This document shows, piece by piece, positions 1 to 9,591 of a stretch of DNA of 41,332 nucleotides. Below the pieces are notes generated by a model that was not told the DNA's origin, ran no database searches, and was given only the letters and a program-made list of their open reading frames with translations. A program made the position numbers and the translations under genes. Position 1 is the first letter of the stretch, and each line of letters begins with the position of its first letter. Source of the DNA: Bacteroidales bacterium (lineage in GTDB: Bacteria > Bacteroidota > Bacteroidia > Bacteroidales > Dysgonomonadaceae); contig JAAZCL010000374.1 of the NCBI GenBank assembly GCA_012513315.1, positions 1 through 41,332 on the forward strand, read 5' to 3'.

Positions 1-311
<311 letters not shown>

Positions 312-432
312 TTTCGTAACGAACCAGATAATAAGGGTTTGACAAATACTTTGTTTTTTGTGATTAATGATACTATTTTCGAGTAGTAAGTTTCTTGAAG
401 TATTGTTCTTGTTTTCATCATGTCTATCTTAT

Positions 433-542
<110 letters not shown>

Positions 543-554
543 TCTTTATAAAAT

Positions 555-592
555 GTCCCGGTTGGATTTAATTCCAGTCGGGACTTTTTTTT
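555..592 (+). terminator. Rho-independent terminator of the rRNA operon
   Basis: The arms GTCCCGGTTGG and CCAGTCGGGAC form an 11-bp stem with two G-U pairs and an 8-nt AT-rich loop. A run of eight T follows at 585-592. It lies 12 bases after the 5S end. The next 180 bases, up to the end of the minus-strand peptidase gene, show no other feature. Confidence 0.93.
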
Positions 593-775
593 GTTGAATT
601 AAGCAACAAAAAGATAATATTATATCTAAATAAAACGGATTAAATAAATTCCTAAAACAAAAGTGCTTATATGGCACTAAAATCGTGTTCAGTTTTATCA
701 ACTATATTGTTGAGGAGGACTTGTCTAAATAACTTTGTCTAATCCATAATTTAAGTTTGTTATTTACATCTCTTT

Positions 776-1948
776 TTATTTAAGTGTAATCAATTCTTCC
801 TCACATAAGGTTATATTTTCTAAGCCATTTTCATTTATAATATAGGTGTTCTCAATTCCCACTGCTCCAATTCCGGGTAATACAAATTTGGGTTCAAGAG
901 CAATAGCCATACCTACAGCTAGAGTTTCTTTTGAGCGTGGAGTGAATACTGGTGGTTCATTAATTTCCAATCCTACACCATGACCTATAAATTTGGCCTG
1001 TTGTTCAGTTCCCATAAAATAAGCATCTAGATTATTTTCTTTTGCTATTTCAAGTGCCGTATTATATATATCTGAACAAGATGTTCCGGGTTTTGCAAAA
1101 GCTTTAATTGTATTATGGATTTTAATAGAAACTTCATGGGCAAAGTATGCAATGTCTGGTGCTTGCTCTATTGCAAATGTACGACTCATATCATCCATAT
1201 AAGGGCGGTAGTTTCCAGCCATATCAATCATTATGGTAGTACCTGATTTGAGTATAGAGCCATTAGCGCCTAAAGGGAGAATTGGAGATATTCCTTCACC
1301 TCCTAATGCATAATCGAACGGAGATGCTGCTTGGGCGTTATCCCCCGCTAATAAACTTCCCATAAAGATGTCCATATTTTCGCCAAATGATCTGAAAATT
1401 CCAATAGAGCCATGAAGCCTCATTTCCCTTTCAATCTCTATTTGCAACTCAAGATCAGTCATACCTTTTTTATATAATGAAGGTATTCTCTTGTAAACTT
1501 CAGTATGTATTTCAGCTGATTCTTTAATTTGAGCAAGCTCTACTGAAGTTTTAATCATTCTAAGGTTTCTGAGATCTGATGATACATTAACAACGTTATC
1601 TGTTTTTAATGCTTTCTGAAGGCGGATTGTTGCATTAAATGAGAGATAATCAGTTTCCATCATTAGATGACTAGGTAAAGGATGTTTCATCTGTTGTAGA
1701 AGCTCTGGAATCTGTTCTGGTTTTCTCAAAAACACAGCTCTATCGTCTTTTAAATTGAAGGGCCGTCTTACAAATAATATGGCAGGTCCTTTAGGCTGTA
1801 TATAAATATAACCATCAAAAATATAGCCACATAGCCAGAATTGATTTACAGGAGATGAAATAATGCATCCATCCATCTGTTTATTTATTATAATGCTTTG
1901 TATGCTCTCAAGCTTTGAGTTTCTTTCTCCGTTTGACATTGCGATCAT
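776..1948 (-). CDS. M24 family metallopeptidase (Xaa-Pro aminopeptidase-like)
   Basis: This is probably a cytoplasmic two-metal peptidase that removes N-terminal residues before proline. The N-terminal half (about 10-130) is a creatinase-N/aminopeptidase-P-like domain and the C-terminal half (about 138-375) has the pita-bread fold. All five metal ligands of the M24 family can be placed: D242, D253 (in DDMSRTF), H323 (in GHGVG), E352 (in ALEP) and E366 (in GIENT). There is no signal peptide. The 390-residue length fits the family. The first ATG at 1948 is used; a second ATG three codons in gives a start of MSNGE and is equally possible. It stands alone between the rRNA operon and a divergent regulator. 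Prolidase or another M24 specificity cannot be excluded. Confidence 0.88.
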   Translation of the reverse strand: MIAMSNGERNSKLESIQSIIINKQMDGCIISSPVNQFWLCGYIFDGYIYIQPKGPAILFVRRPFNLKDDRAVFLRKPEQIPELLQQMKHPLPSHLMMETDYLSFNATIRLQKALKTDNVVNVSSDLRNLRMIKTSVELAQIKESAEIHTEVYKRIPSLYKKGMTDLELQIEIEREMRLHGSIGIFRSFGENMDIFMGSLLAGDNAQAASPFDYALGGEGISPILPLGANGSILKSGTTIMIDMAGNYRPYMDDMSRTFAIEQAPDIAYFAHEVSIKIHNTIKAFAKPGTSCSDIYNTALEIAKENNLDAYFMGTEQQAKFIGHGVGLEINEPPVFTPRSKETLAVGMAIALEPKFVLPGIGAVGIENTYIINENGLENITLCEEELITLK

Positions 1949-1968
1949 TTTAATTTATCTTTGACTTC

Positions 1969-1976
1969 AAAAATAC
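1969..1976 (-). promoter_or_regulatory. -7 promoter box for the M24 peptidase gene
   Basis: On the minus strand this reads TATTTTTG, a full match to the Bacteroidetes -7 consensus TAnnTTTG, 20 bases before the ATG. No clear TTTG -33 box was seen. Confidence 0.5.
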
Positions 1977-2051
1977 AACATTTTACGGTATTATATAATT
2001 AAAAAATACTTAATCAAAAGCTTATAATAGTTTTGATAACAATAAATGGTA

Positions 2052-2059
2052 TATCTTTA
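2052..2059 (+). promoter_or_regulatory. -7 promoter box for the sigma54-type regulator gene
   Basis: This reads TATCTTTA, 7 of 8 matches to TAnnTTTG, with TTTG about 16 bases upstream (2032-2035). Transcription would start near 2066, leaving a very short leader before the GTG start at 2078. Confidence 0.5.
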
Positions 2060-2077
2060 CGCTAATAAATAATTAGG

Positions 2078-3508
2078 GTGCGAAGACAAATATTGATAGT
2101 AGAGGATGATAGTACTTTTGGAGCTATGTTACTAAAATGGTTCGAAAGGAATGGGTTTACGGCAACATTATGTAATGGTTTGATGTCGGCACAGAATGTA
2201 TTATCAGATAAAACAACCTTTGATTTAATTCTTTCAGACTTAAGACTTACGGATGGTGACGGTATTATGCTTTTATCTTGGTTGAAGAAAAAGCAAATTA
2301 CTACACCCGTTATAATTATGACAGGGTATGGTGAAGTGAAGACAGCTGTATCAGCAATTAAACTAGGTGCGTTTGATTTCTTAGAAAAACCAATAAATCC
2401 TTCAATACTTACAAAAAAGATTCAATCGGTTTTTGATCAAAATAAATCTGCTGAAGAATTCTCTATTTCTTTAAAGAACAAGAAAGCAGTAAACATAAAC
2501 TACAAAGATAATCCTAAGATTGTAGAAGGTACCAGCCCTTTGTATGAGCAGATGTATTCTTTTATAGATTTAGTTGCACCTACTCAAATGGCCGTTATGA
2601 TCATTGGAGAAAGTGGTACAGGGAAGGAGCATGTTGCTCATATGATACATAGTAGGAGTAATAGAGGCAAGGGTCCTTATATTGCAGTAGATTGTGGTAG
2701 TTTATCAACTGAACTTGCGCCGAGTGAGCTTTTTGGTCATAAGAAAGGATCTTTCACTTCTGCTATAGATGATAAAAATGGCTTTTTCTGGGAAGCAAAT
2801 GGAGGCACCCTGTTTTTAGATGAAGTAGGGAACCTTCCTTATGGTGTACAAACTCAAATGTTACGTTCTTTACAAGAGAAAAAAATAAGACCTATAGGTA
2901 CATCAAACGATATTGAGGTAGATGTAAGAATTATAACAGCTACTAATGAAAATCTTGAACAAGCGATATCTCATGGTAAATTTAGAGAGGATTTATACCA
3001 TAGGTTAAATGAGTTTCTGATAAAGGTACCTGCATTGAGAGATTGTATTGAAGATATTTCTTTGTATGCCCATCATTTTATGGAGGAAGCAAGTAGTGAA
3101 CTAGAGAAGGATGTGAAATATATATCTTCAGAAGTGTTAAGTCTCCTTAAAAATTATAGTTGGCCGGGCAACTTGAGAGAATTACGCAATGTTGTAAGAC
3201 GGTCTGTTTTATTTTCTACAGGAGATACCATTACTATTGCTGGCTTTCCTAATCTATCAGAATTCAACTCTGAGTTGTCGAATAATAATTTAGATATTTC
3301 AGGAATAAAATCAAATTTCTTTGGTGCTGATTTAGAAGTCAATAATAGGAGTAACCATGCTTTATATAATAATCCTGAAGATGAAAAAGATAAGATTTTA
3401 AAAGCACTACACAAATCTAACGGTAATAAAACAAGAGCTGCAAAACTTCTAAATATAGATAGGAAGACATTATACAATAAGATTCATTTATACAATATCG
3501 AATTATAA
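2078..3508 (+). CDS. Sigma54-dependent response regulator, NtrC family
   Basis: This is a cytoplasmic transcription activator acting with sigma54 RNA polymerase. The receiver domain (about 4-120) has acidic residues D10/D11, phosphoacceptor D54, a conserved T in VIIMTGYG and K in FLEKPI. The AAA+ domain (about 150-385) has Walker A GESGTGKE and Walker B GGTLFLDEV; the sigma54-contact loop reads GSFTSA in place of the usual GAFTGA. A Fis-type helix-turn-helix (about 438-474, NGNKTRAAKLLNIDRKTLY) ends the protein. The start is GTG at 2078: a TAA in frame at 2066 excludes anything longer, and the receiver begins at once. It is convergent with the hybrid kinase gene; the two ends overlap by 6 bp. 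That kinase ends in an HPt domain, so it is the likely partner. Confidence 0.92.
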   Translation: MRRQILIVEDDSTFGAMLLKWFERNGFTATLCNGLMSAQNVLSDKTTFDLILSDLRLTDGDGIMLLSWLKKKQITTPVIIMTGYGEVKTAVSAIKLGAFDFLEKPINPSILTKKIQSVFDQNKSAEEFSISLKNKKAVNINYKDNPKIVEGTSPLYEQMYSFIDLVAPTQMAVMIIGESGTGKEHVAHMIHSRSNRGKGPYIAVDCGSLSTELAPSELFGHKKGSFTSAIDDKNGFFWEANGGTLFLDEVGNLPYGVQTQMLRSLQEKKIRPIGTSNDIEVDVRIITATNENLEQAISHGKFREDLYHRLNEFLIKVPALRDCIEDISLYAHHFMEEASSELEKDVKYISSEVLSLLKNYSWPGNLRELRNVVRRSVLFSTGDTITIAGFPNLSEFNSELSNNNLDISGIKSNFFGADLEVNNRSNHALYNNPEDEKDKILKALHKSNGNKTRAAKLLNIDRKTLYNKIHLYNIEL

Positions 3509-6004
3509 GTAATCGGTTTTTATATTTTCAGAAAATCTCTTTATTTCTGAGATAGACTTTGTAATATCTTTTTTCCAATCAGGATACAATGACTCGTTAT
3601 TTCCTCTTAGTTTATCCATCTTAATAAGATTAGTAGTTAGGTGGGAAGCGCCTAGCTGACTAAGGAGTGGATGTATTTTGTGGCAGATATGCTGTGCTTC
3701 AATAAATTTACCCTCTTTTACAAGCTTGGATAGGATGTCTGTGTCTTCTGCTGTTGACTCCACAAAATTCAATAGAATTTCTTTTATCGATACAGTGTCT
3801 TCACCAAACATGGAAAACAGTTGTGGAAATCGTTCTTCTAATGATATTAATGATCCATTGTTTAATTGAGAAACATTAATTATAGCTTTCTTATCTTTGA
3901 TACTATCATCTGTTTCATTCTTTATATTTATGTAATCAGAGTTTAGTATGTCTATTAACATGCTCATTTTAATTGGTTTACTTATAAGTCCATTGAAACC
4001 CTCCATAACTGTTTTTTTGTTATTATATTCGTCATTGGCAGTCATTAGCCATACTGGGATTTCTTTATTGATTTTTCTTATTTCATTTAATATTTCAGTG
4101 CCACTAATATCTACCAACTGCATATCAGTAAACACAATATCAAAATCAGAGACTAAACGGATGAATCCTTTTATATCGCGTGAATTATTGCACAATTTTA
4201 TTTTAAAGCCTTTTTGTTTTAGAAACTCCTTTATAAGTTTTCCAAGAGGAATATCATCTTCAAAAATAAGTACTTTGTTGTATTTCCGTTCATTATCTAA
4301 TATATTATATTTCGATAAAGGCTCATCTGGAATAAAATCTTTAATCTGCTCTATTGGGAGGTTTATGATTACCTGAGTTCCCTTATTTTTTTCAGAGGTA
4401 AGTTTAATTTCACCATTCAATGTTTCGGTTAACCCTTTAGTAACATACAAACCAAAACCACTGCCTTCAGCTTTTAAAGGATTCGGTGTTCGTGAAAAGG
4501 GCTTAAATATTTTAGACTGATCATCTAACTCAATTCCAACACCTGTATCAGTCACTTTTAAAACAATGTTGTTATTATTGCTTTGTTTTAATTCAACTTT
4601 TACGCTTCCGTTTATTGTATACTTTACTGAGTTCGAGATTATATTTGTAAAAATCTGTTTAAGCACTGTATAGTCTGTCTCGATATAAAAAGGGGTTGAT
4701 GTTGAGGTTATGAATTCTAATTCAATGTTTTTGTCATTAATAAATGGGCGAAACATATTTAAAATATCTTCTATTAGTTCTATAAGATTAAAACTGCTTT
4801 TTTGTAATACAGCTGTTTTCTGCTCAAGTCGAGAAAACTCTAGCAGGTTAGATAGCATACTCAAAATATGTTGACCAGAATTAAGAGCCGATTTAATTTG
4901 TTTTTTTCTTGTATGATCTTTAACTTCTGAGTCCCAAATCTCCATATATCCCATTATAGAACTTAAAGGAGTTTTTATATCGTGTGAAACAGATAAGAGT
5001 AATTTATGCCGACTTTCTATAAGATTTTCAGTCAAATGCTTCTCTTTAGATAATTCAGTTCTTGCGGTTTTTCCTTTTTCAAGGTCATTTGCAATAAATA
5101 AAGTTATAATAAGAATCAATACTATTGAGATTGCACCCACCGTAATGGCAAAAGTGAATATTTTTTGTGTCAACATCTCACTATTTTCAGTGCCTATTCT
5201 ACTTGTTTGTATTGCTTCATTATAAAACTGAGATATTAACTGTGATATATGTAAAGATATACTTTGTTCAGCAAGCACAAGCTCTCTAACTTGTCTTTCT
5301 ATGCGCTGTATCTGTGATGAATAGGTCTTAGTAGCTTCCGCTGTTATACCTTTCAAGTCTTTATACATAAGAGTGTCTACTCTTGAAGCAGCCCTCTCTT
5401 TTTGTTCTGTATGGGTTATACTAATTACTGTGTCTGGTTCAAATTTAGGATCGAATAGTTGCGATAACCTACTCCAGAAATCTTTCCGTTGTTTATTAAC
5501 AATAGTAGTGTCACTGTTCATCGTAACCACTACGCTATCCTGAATTATCGGTTCAATAGTTTCTATTTTCCTGTCTAATTCAATTAAAGGACTCTCAGAC
5601 CTCAGTTGAATTAATAACCTTTTTACAATTTGATTTTTCTCTAGCAACAGTGAATCAATATCCTCAAGGATAATTGCTTGTTCTTTATCGGGAGAGCTGT
5701 TTTTTATTATCTCTATTTGTTCATTTATATCTTGGGATATAGAATCGTACTGTTGCTGGTAAATTCTTCTTGGGGAAATTAGATAATTGTTTAATAAATC
5801 TTGTACTTGTTGAATTGATGTGATTAATCGATTGGTATATGCGAGTATCCTGTAGGAGTTATCCATCTCTTCTCTTTGTTTATCTATGCTTTTCTTAAGA
5901 CTAGTTGAGTAAATAAACAGTCCTGCAAAAAATAGAATCACAACAAGAAAAATAAGTCCAATTTTAATTGTTATCCTTTGTTCCGGAGATTTTATTTTGT
6001 TCAT
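3503..6004 (-). CDS. Hybrid sensor histidine kinase with receiver and HPt domains
   Basis: This is an inner-membrane sensor kinase of 833 residues. Transmembrane helices lie at about 12-33 and 283-305 and bracket a periplasmic, largely helical region of 250 residues. The kinase core follows: HisKA with H341 (SVSHDIKTPL), ATPase N box N454/N458, G1 DTGVG at 486-490, F box KPF, and G2 GSGFGL. A receiver (about 576-690) has D583/D584, phosphoacceptor D627 and K676. The C-terminal HPt domain (about 725-825) has likely phosphoacceptor H775 in CHKIHPLLSQLGA. The expected relay is H341 to D627 to H775 and then to D54 of the convergent sigma54 regulator. The signal sensed cannot be read from the sequence. 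Confidence 0.93.
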   Translation of the reverse strand: MNKIKSPEQRITIKIGLIFLVVILFFAGLFIYSTSLKKSIDKQREEMDNSYRILAYTNRLITSIQQVQDLLNNYLISPRRIYQQQYDSISQDINEQIEIIKNSSPDKEQAIILEDIDSLLLEKNQIVKRLLIQLRSESPLIELDRKIETIEPIIQDSVVVTMNSDTTIVNKQRKDFWSRLSQLFDPKFEPDTVISITHTEQKERAASRVDTLMYKDLKGITAEATKTYSSQIQRIERQVRELVLAEQSISLHISQLISQFYNEAIQTSRIGTENSEMLTQKIFTFAITVGAISIVLILIITLFIANDLEKGKTARTELSKEKHLTENLIESRHKLLLSVSHDIKTPLSSIMGYMEIWDSEVKDHTRKKQIKSALNSGQHILSMLSNLLEFSRLEQKTAVLQKSSFNLIELIEDILNMFRPFINDKNIELEFITSTSTPFYIETDYTVLKQIFTNIISNSVKYTINGSVKVELKQSNNNNIVLKVTDTGVGIELDDQSKIFKPFSRTPNPLKAEGSGFGLYVTKGLTETLNGEIKLTSEKNKGTQVIINLPIEQIKDFIPDEPLSKYNILDNERKYNKVLIFEDDIPLGKLIKEFLKQKGFKIKLCNNSRDIKGFIRLVSDFDIVFTDMQLVDISGTEILNEIRKINKEIPVWLMTANDEYNNKKTVMEGFNGLISKPIKMSMLIDILNSDYINIKNETDDSIKDKKAIINVSQLNNGSLISLEERFPQLFSMFGEDTVSIKEILLNFVESTAEDTDILSKLVKEGKFIEAQHICHKIHPLLSQLGASHLTTNLIKMDKLRGNNESLYPDWKKDITKSISEIKRFSENIKTDYL

Positions 6005-6330
6005 AAATGTCCGTTGGTAATTAGCACCTTAATTAATAATTCAAATATACAGTAAATATTATTAAATGCCTATAGTTATAGAATCCTTTATAAAGTAACA
6101 GGATTTTGTGGATTTTGACATCAGTACTGTAGAATACATCCACAGTTTTCCATACTATTTCTACAACTCTAGATAATGCAAGATTTTAGTTTAGTGATTT
6201 AACACGCACATACACAGGGATAAAAGATGCAGTTGACGAAATAGCTTAACTTTAGTATGATAATTGTGTACTATATGTCAGACGAAGCGTCGTCAAAAAC
6301 TATTATGGAAATTATAAAAGTTTTATTATT
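6005..6330. promoter_or_regulatory. Divergent regulatory region between the hybrid kinase and the PepSY-like gene
   Basis: There is no gene in these 326 bases. For the kinase there is a perfect minus-strand -7 box TATATTTG at 6042-6049. The region also contains a 10-bp palindrome CTTTATAAAG (6086-6095) and an inverted repeat TGTGGAT (6107-6113) with ATCCACA (6138-6144). AGGGATAAAAGATGCAG (6216-6232) has the GG-N10-GC spacing of a sigma54 promoter. A sigma-A-like TAACTTTA lies at 6247-6254. GACG/CGTC short inverted repeats lie at 6281-6294. The functional roles are inferred. Confidence 0.45.
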
Positions 6331-7023
6331 ATGAAAAAAATGATTTTATCAATTGCAGTTATTGCAGGAATGTTTTTAATGACCAACCTGAATGTTGCAA
6401 CCGCAAGCGAAAAACCTTCTATATCTATTGTAACAGAAGATGATGGGTTTGTTGAAGTAAGGCTTCAAGATTTAAATGAGAATATTCAGGCATCTATCAA
6501 CGCACTTACTAGTGAGTATGATGTTCAGACATTAAAATATAACGAAGAAAAGAAACTTACAAAAGTTGTACTAATCAAGAAAGACGATCAGTCAACCAAA
6601 AAAGTGTATTTTAATGAAAACGGCGAAAAAATAGAAAAAGACAATGACGCCAACCAGAATGTTGAAAGAGAATCTATTCAACAAATTGAGCAGATACAAC
6701 AACCTCCATTTGCAGTATTAGATGATCCAAATCAAAATGACGGTTTTGTGGAAGTGAAGCTTGAAGACTTGAATGAAAATGTACAATCGGCTATTCGCGA
6801 AATAGGTAATACATATGATATTTCGACTATTACTTATAGCAGTGACAAGAAAATCACTAAAGTAATAAGCAAGAACAAGGCCGATCAGACTGAGAAAGTA
6901 TTTAAATTCGATGACGAAGGCAAAGAATTACAACATAAAGCCAAAGACAAAGAATTTGAAAAAGCTCAAGAGCAAAGAGAAGAACAAATTGAAAATATTG
7001 AAACACAATTACCATTATGGTAA
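6331..7023 (+). CDS. Exported PepSY-like protein with two internal repeats
   Basis: An N-terminal signal peptide (about 1-25, likely cleaved after TATA/TAS) sends this 230-residue protein to the periplasm. Two copies of a domain of about 65 residues follow at 38-103 and 137-202; each begins DGFVEV(R/K)L(Q/E)DLNENxQ and ends near KxFxxxGKE. The pattern resembles the PepSY-like/BLIP-like small domains common in Bacteroidetes exported proteins, whose function is unknown. The linker and the tail (203-230) are rich in E, Q and K. It has its own terminator downstream and is divergent from the hybrid kinase gene, so it may be a target or a modulator of that phosphorelay; this is inference from position. 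Confidence 0.75.
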   Translation: MKKMILSIAVIAGMFLMTNLNVATASEKPSISIVTEDDGFVEVRLQDLNENIQASINALTSEYDVQTLKYNEEKKLTKVVLIKKDDQSTKKVYFNENGEKIEKDNDANQNVERESIQQIEQIQQPPFAVLDDPNQNDGFVEVKLEDLNENVQSAIREIGNTYDISTITYSSDKKITKVISKNKADQTEKVFKFDDEGKELQHKAKDKEFEKAQEQREEQIENIETQLPLW

Positions 7024-7104
7024 TAATTGACGCAAACTACACTATTGCACCTCTATTTTTATCCTGGTCAATTTAGTCTACTTTTAAAGACCTGAGATAG
7101 TACA

Positions 7105-7146
7105 ACTGCCCTCTTAAATGTGATAATTAAGAGGGCAGTATTTTTT
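7105..7146 (+). terminator. Strong rho-independent terminator after the PepSY-like gene
   Basis: A perfect 13-bp stem, ACTGCCCTCTTAA with TTAAGAGGGCAGT, encloses a 9-nt loop and is followed by A and six T at 7141-7146. The T run lies on the plus side, so it serves the gene ending at 7023. The hairpin also lies just beyond the end of the convergent aroE gene. Confidence 0.93.
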
Positions 7147-7149
7147 ATA

Positions 7150-7902
7150 TTAAGAGTTCCAGATTCTCCAAGCTTCGATAGCTTGAAGCTCAAGCATTTC
7201 TTTCCCGTTTTTTATCATAGCCTCCTGTTCTCTCCCTTTTCTCAAGAAAAGAGTTTCTTCAGGATTATATACTAAATCGTAAAGTAAATGATCATCAGTT
7301 AGCATAGAATAAGGTATACCAGGACAGTTTTCTATATCCGGATAAGTTCCAAGTGGGGTAGTATTAACAATTAGTTTCCTATCAGCCATAATATCCGATG
7401 TCAACTCATTATAGCTAATTCTCCCTTCACCCTTGGTACGTGATACATAGATCCAATCAATACCCATGCTTGTAAGAGCATATGCAATTGCTTTAGATGC
7501 ACCACCAGTGCCTAGTATCAATGCCTTTTTATGCACTTCGGGATTAATAAGAGGCAACAAAGATTTCTTAAATCCTATATAATCTGTATTATAACCAGTA
7601 AGTTCATAAAAGTACATATCACCCTTAAGTCTCTTTATTTTAATAGTGTTTACAGCACCAATCTTTTCTGCTTCTGGCGACAATGTATGAAGAAATGGAA
7701 TAACCTTCTCTTTGTATGGAATTGTTACATTTAACCCCCTTAAGTATTGATTGAAAAGGATTACTCTTCTAATCTCTAAAATGTCCTCTATTTCAAAATT
7801 CAGATATTCAGCATCAATCTCTTCCCGATTGAATTTTTCGGTAAAAAACTTAGCCGAGAATGAATGAGCCAGTGGGTAACCGATTAATCCATAACAGTCC
7901 AT
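7150..7902 (-). CDS. aroE: Shikimate dehydrogenase
   Basis: This enzyme reduces 3-dehydroshikimate to shikimate with NADPH on the way to chorismate, the precursor of aromatic amino acids and menaquinone. From the ATG at 7902 it has 250 residues. The shikimate-binding HSFS motif is at 13-16, the catalytic pair is K64 (NVTIPYK) and D107 (GYNTD), the glycine-rich nucleotide loop is GTGGASKA, and the C-terminal motif is ELQAIEAW. A longer reading from a TTG at 7920 would overlap the upstream gene; the ATG leaves a 4-base gap after the menG stop and starts directly at the conserved YGLIGYPLAHS. It is the last gene of the minus-strand operon that begins near 12542. Confidence 0.95.
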   Translation of the reverse strand: MDCYGLIGYPLAHSFSAKFFTEKFNREEIDAEYLNFEIEDILEIRRVILFNQYLRGLNVTIPYKEKVIPFLHTLSPEAEKIGAVNTIKIKRLKGDMYFYELTGYNTDYIGFKKSLLPLINPEVHKKALILGTGGASKAIAYALTSMGIDWIYVSRTKGEGRISYNELTSDIMADRKLIVNTTPLGTYPDIENCPGIPYSMLTDDHLLYDLVYNPEETLFLRKGREQEAMIKNGKEMLELQAIEAWRIWNS

Positions 7903-7906
7903 ATCC

Positions 7907-8644
7907 CTATTTTTCTGCAATATACATAGTGGTAATCCCCAAAGTAAGCCTTCTTAACCTAATTCTTCTGAAACCATTCTTTTTTAATATAAGCATCATT
8001 TCTCTGCCTTGTGGAAATGCTTCAATAGAACTTGGAAGATAATTATAGGCCTTTTCTTCGGTTGCAAACAAGTCAGACAGAAATGGCATTACATGTTCAG
8101 TATAAGTATTATATAATTCTTTTAAAGGCCTCTTCTCTGGCCTTGTAAGCTCCACGAACATGAAAACTCCCCCAGGTCTCAAAACTCTAAGTACCTCTTT
8201 AAAACTTTTATCAATATCCTCAAAATTACGTACACCAAAAGACGAAATAACAGCATCAAAGGTGTTGTCATTCAATGTAAGGTTGGCACAGTCTTGGCGA
8301 TCGAATGTAATTACATCCTGTAATCCTCTCTCTCTCACTTTCTCTTCACCAACCGCCATCATTCCTTCAGATATATCAATAGCAGTTATGGCCTCAGGTT
8401 TAAGAATTTTGTGAGCCAGAATAGCAAAATCCCCTGTGCCAGTGGCAACATCCAAAATGTGATTATGAGGATACTTCTTTAATATACCAAGCGCTTCACG
8501 TCTCCAATAACCATCAATACCTAAAGATAATACACCATTAAGCCTATCGTACTTAGAGGCAATACTATCAAACATCTCTATAATCTGCTCCTTCTTAGGT
8601 CTCTCCGAGTCATATGGATTTACTGATTCAACTTTGTAATTCAT
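7907..8644 (-). CDS. menG: Demethylmenaquinone methyltransferase (UbiE/MenG family)
   Basis: This SAM-dependent enzyme makes the last C-methylation of menaquinone. It has 245 residues. The SAM-binding motif I is [10 protein letters not shown] (around 64-73), and the UbiE signatures [13 protein letters not shown] and [10 protein letters not shown] are present. Its ATG overlaps the purC stop by 4 bases (ATGA), which suggests translational coupling. The organism carries a menaquinone cluster 16 kb away, and Bacteroidales make menaquinone and not ubiquinone, so menG is the proper role. Confidence 0.94.
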   Translation of the reverse strand: MNYKVESVNPYDSERPKKEQIIEMFDSIASKYDRLNGVLSLGIDGYWRREALGILKKYPHNHILDVATGTGDFAILAHKILKPEAITAIDISEGMMAVGEEKVRERGLQDVITFDRQDCANLTLNDNTFDAVISSFGVRNFEDIDKSFKEVLRVLRPGGVFMFVELTRPEKRPLKELYNTYTEHVMPFLSDLFATEEKAYNYLPSSIEAFPQGREMMLILKKNGFRRIRLRRLTLGITTMYIAEK

Positions 8645-9582
8645 TTTTCTAAATATTTTGTGATGTTATTCTCAATGCGAGCCAGAATATTTACAGCATC
8701 TGCTTTTTCAAATTTATCGCCCACAATTTTTTCATATAATTCAATATACCTGTCCGAAACACTTTTGCAATACTCATCAGTCATTTCAGGTATTTCTTGA
8801 CCCTCTTGACCTTGAAAACCATTATCCATTAACCATTTTCTAACAAATTCTTTTGAGAGCTGTTTTTGTTCTTCACCTTTTTTAAATCTCTCTAAGTATC
8901 CATCACTATAGAAGTATCTCGAAGAATCGGGAGTGTGTATTTCGTCAATCAAATATATTTTACCATCTTTCTTTCCGAACTCATACTTAGTATCTACAAG
9001 TATTAATCCCTTTTGGGCAGCCATTTCGGTTCCTCTTTTAAAAAGCTCAAATGTGTATTTCTCTAGTAGTTCATAATCATCCTTGCTAACTAGGCCTTGA
9101 GCAATTATCTCTTCTTTAGATATATTCTCGTCATGACCTTCATCAGCTTTAGTTGTAGGAGTAATTAAAGGAGTTTCAAGCTTCTGATTCTCTCTAAGTC
9201 CGTCAGCAAGTTGAATTCCGCAAATAACTCGAGCTCCTTTTTTGTAATCACGCCAGGCACTTCCCGTAATATATCCACGAATAACCATTTCCACTTTAAA
9301 AGGATCGCATTTATGTCCCACTGTTACCATAGGGTCAGGAGAGTCCAGTTTCCAATTAGGCACTATATCAGAAGTTGCATCAAGAAATTGAGAGGCTATC
9401 TGATTTAGAACCTGACCTTTATACGGAATGCCTTTAGGAAGCACTATATCAAAAGCCGATATACGGTCTGTTGCAATCATAACCAGTGTGTCTTTTCCAA
9501 TTGTGTAAACATCACGCACCTTACCGTGATAAACATTTGTTTGATTAGGAAAATTAAAATTTGTTTTTGTTAAAGCTTCCAT
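8641..9582 (-). CDS. purC: Phosphoribosylaminoimidazole-succinocarboxamide synthase (SAICAR synthase)
   Basis: This enzyme joins CAIR and aspartate with ATP to form SAICAR in de novo purine synthesis. The 313-residue length matches the longer PurC form seen in Bacteroidetes and yeast (about 300 residues), compared with about 240 in E. coli. Recognisable parts are the N-terminal [15 protein letters not shown]-binding loop, [28 protein letters not shown] and [15 protein letters not shown]. It lies 9 bases after the PhoH gene and overlaps menG by 4 bases, inside one operon. Confidence 0.96.
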   Translation of the reverse strand: MEALTKTNFNFPNQTNVYHGKVRDVYTIGKDTLVMIATDRISAFDIVLPKGIPYKGQVLNQIASQFLDATSDIVPNWKLDSPDPMVTVGHKCDPFKVEMVIRGYITGSAWRDYKKGARVICGIQLADGLRENQKLETPLITPTTKADEGHDENISKEEIIAQGLVSKDDYELLEKYTFELFKRGTEMAAQKGLILVDTKYEFGKKDGKIYLIDEIHTPDSSRYFYSDGYLERFKKGEEQKQLSKEFVRKWLMDNGFQGQEGQEIPEMTDEYCKSVSDRYIELYEKIVGDKFEKADAVNILARIENNITKYLEK

Positions 9583-9591
9583 CTTGTTATT

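Noticed and set aside
3948-4376. Open frame of 142 codons on the plus strand in the hybrid kinase gene
   Set aside because: It is antisense to the kinase's receiver region with all conserved residues in the minus-strand frame.
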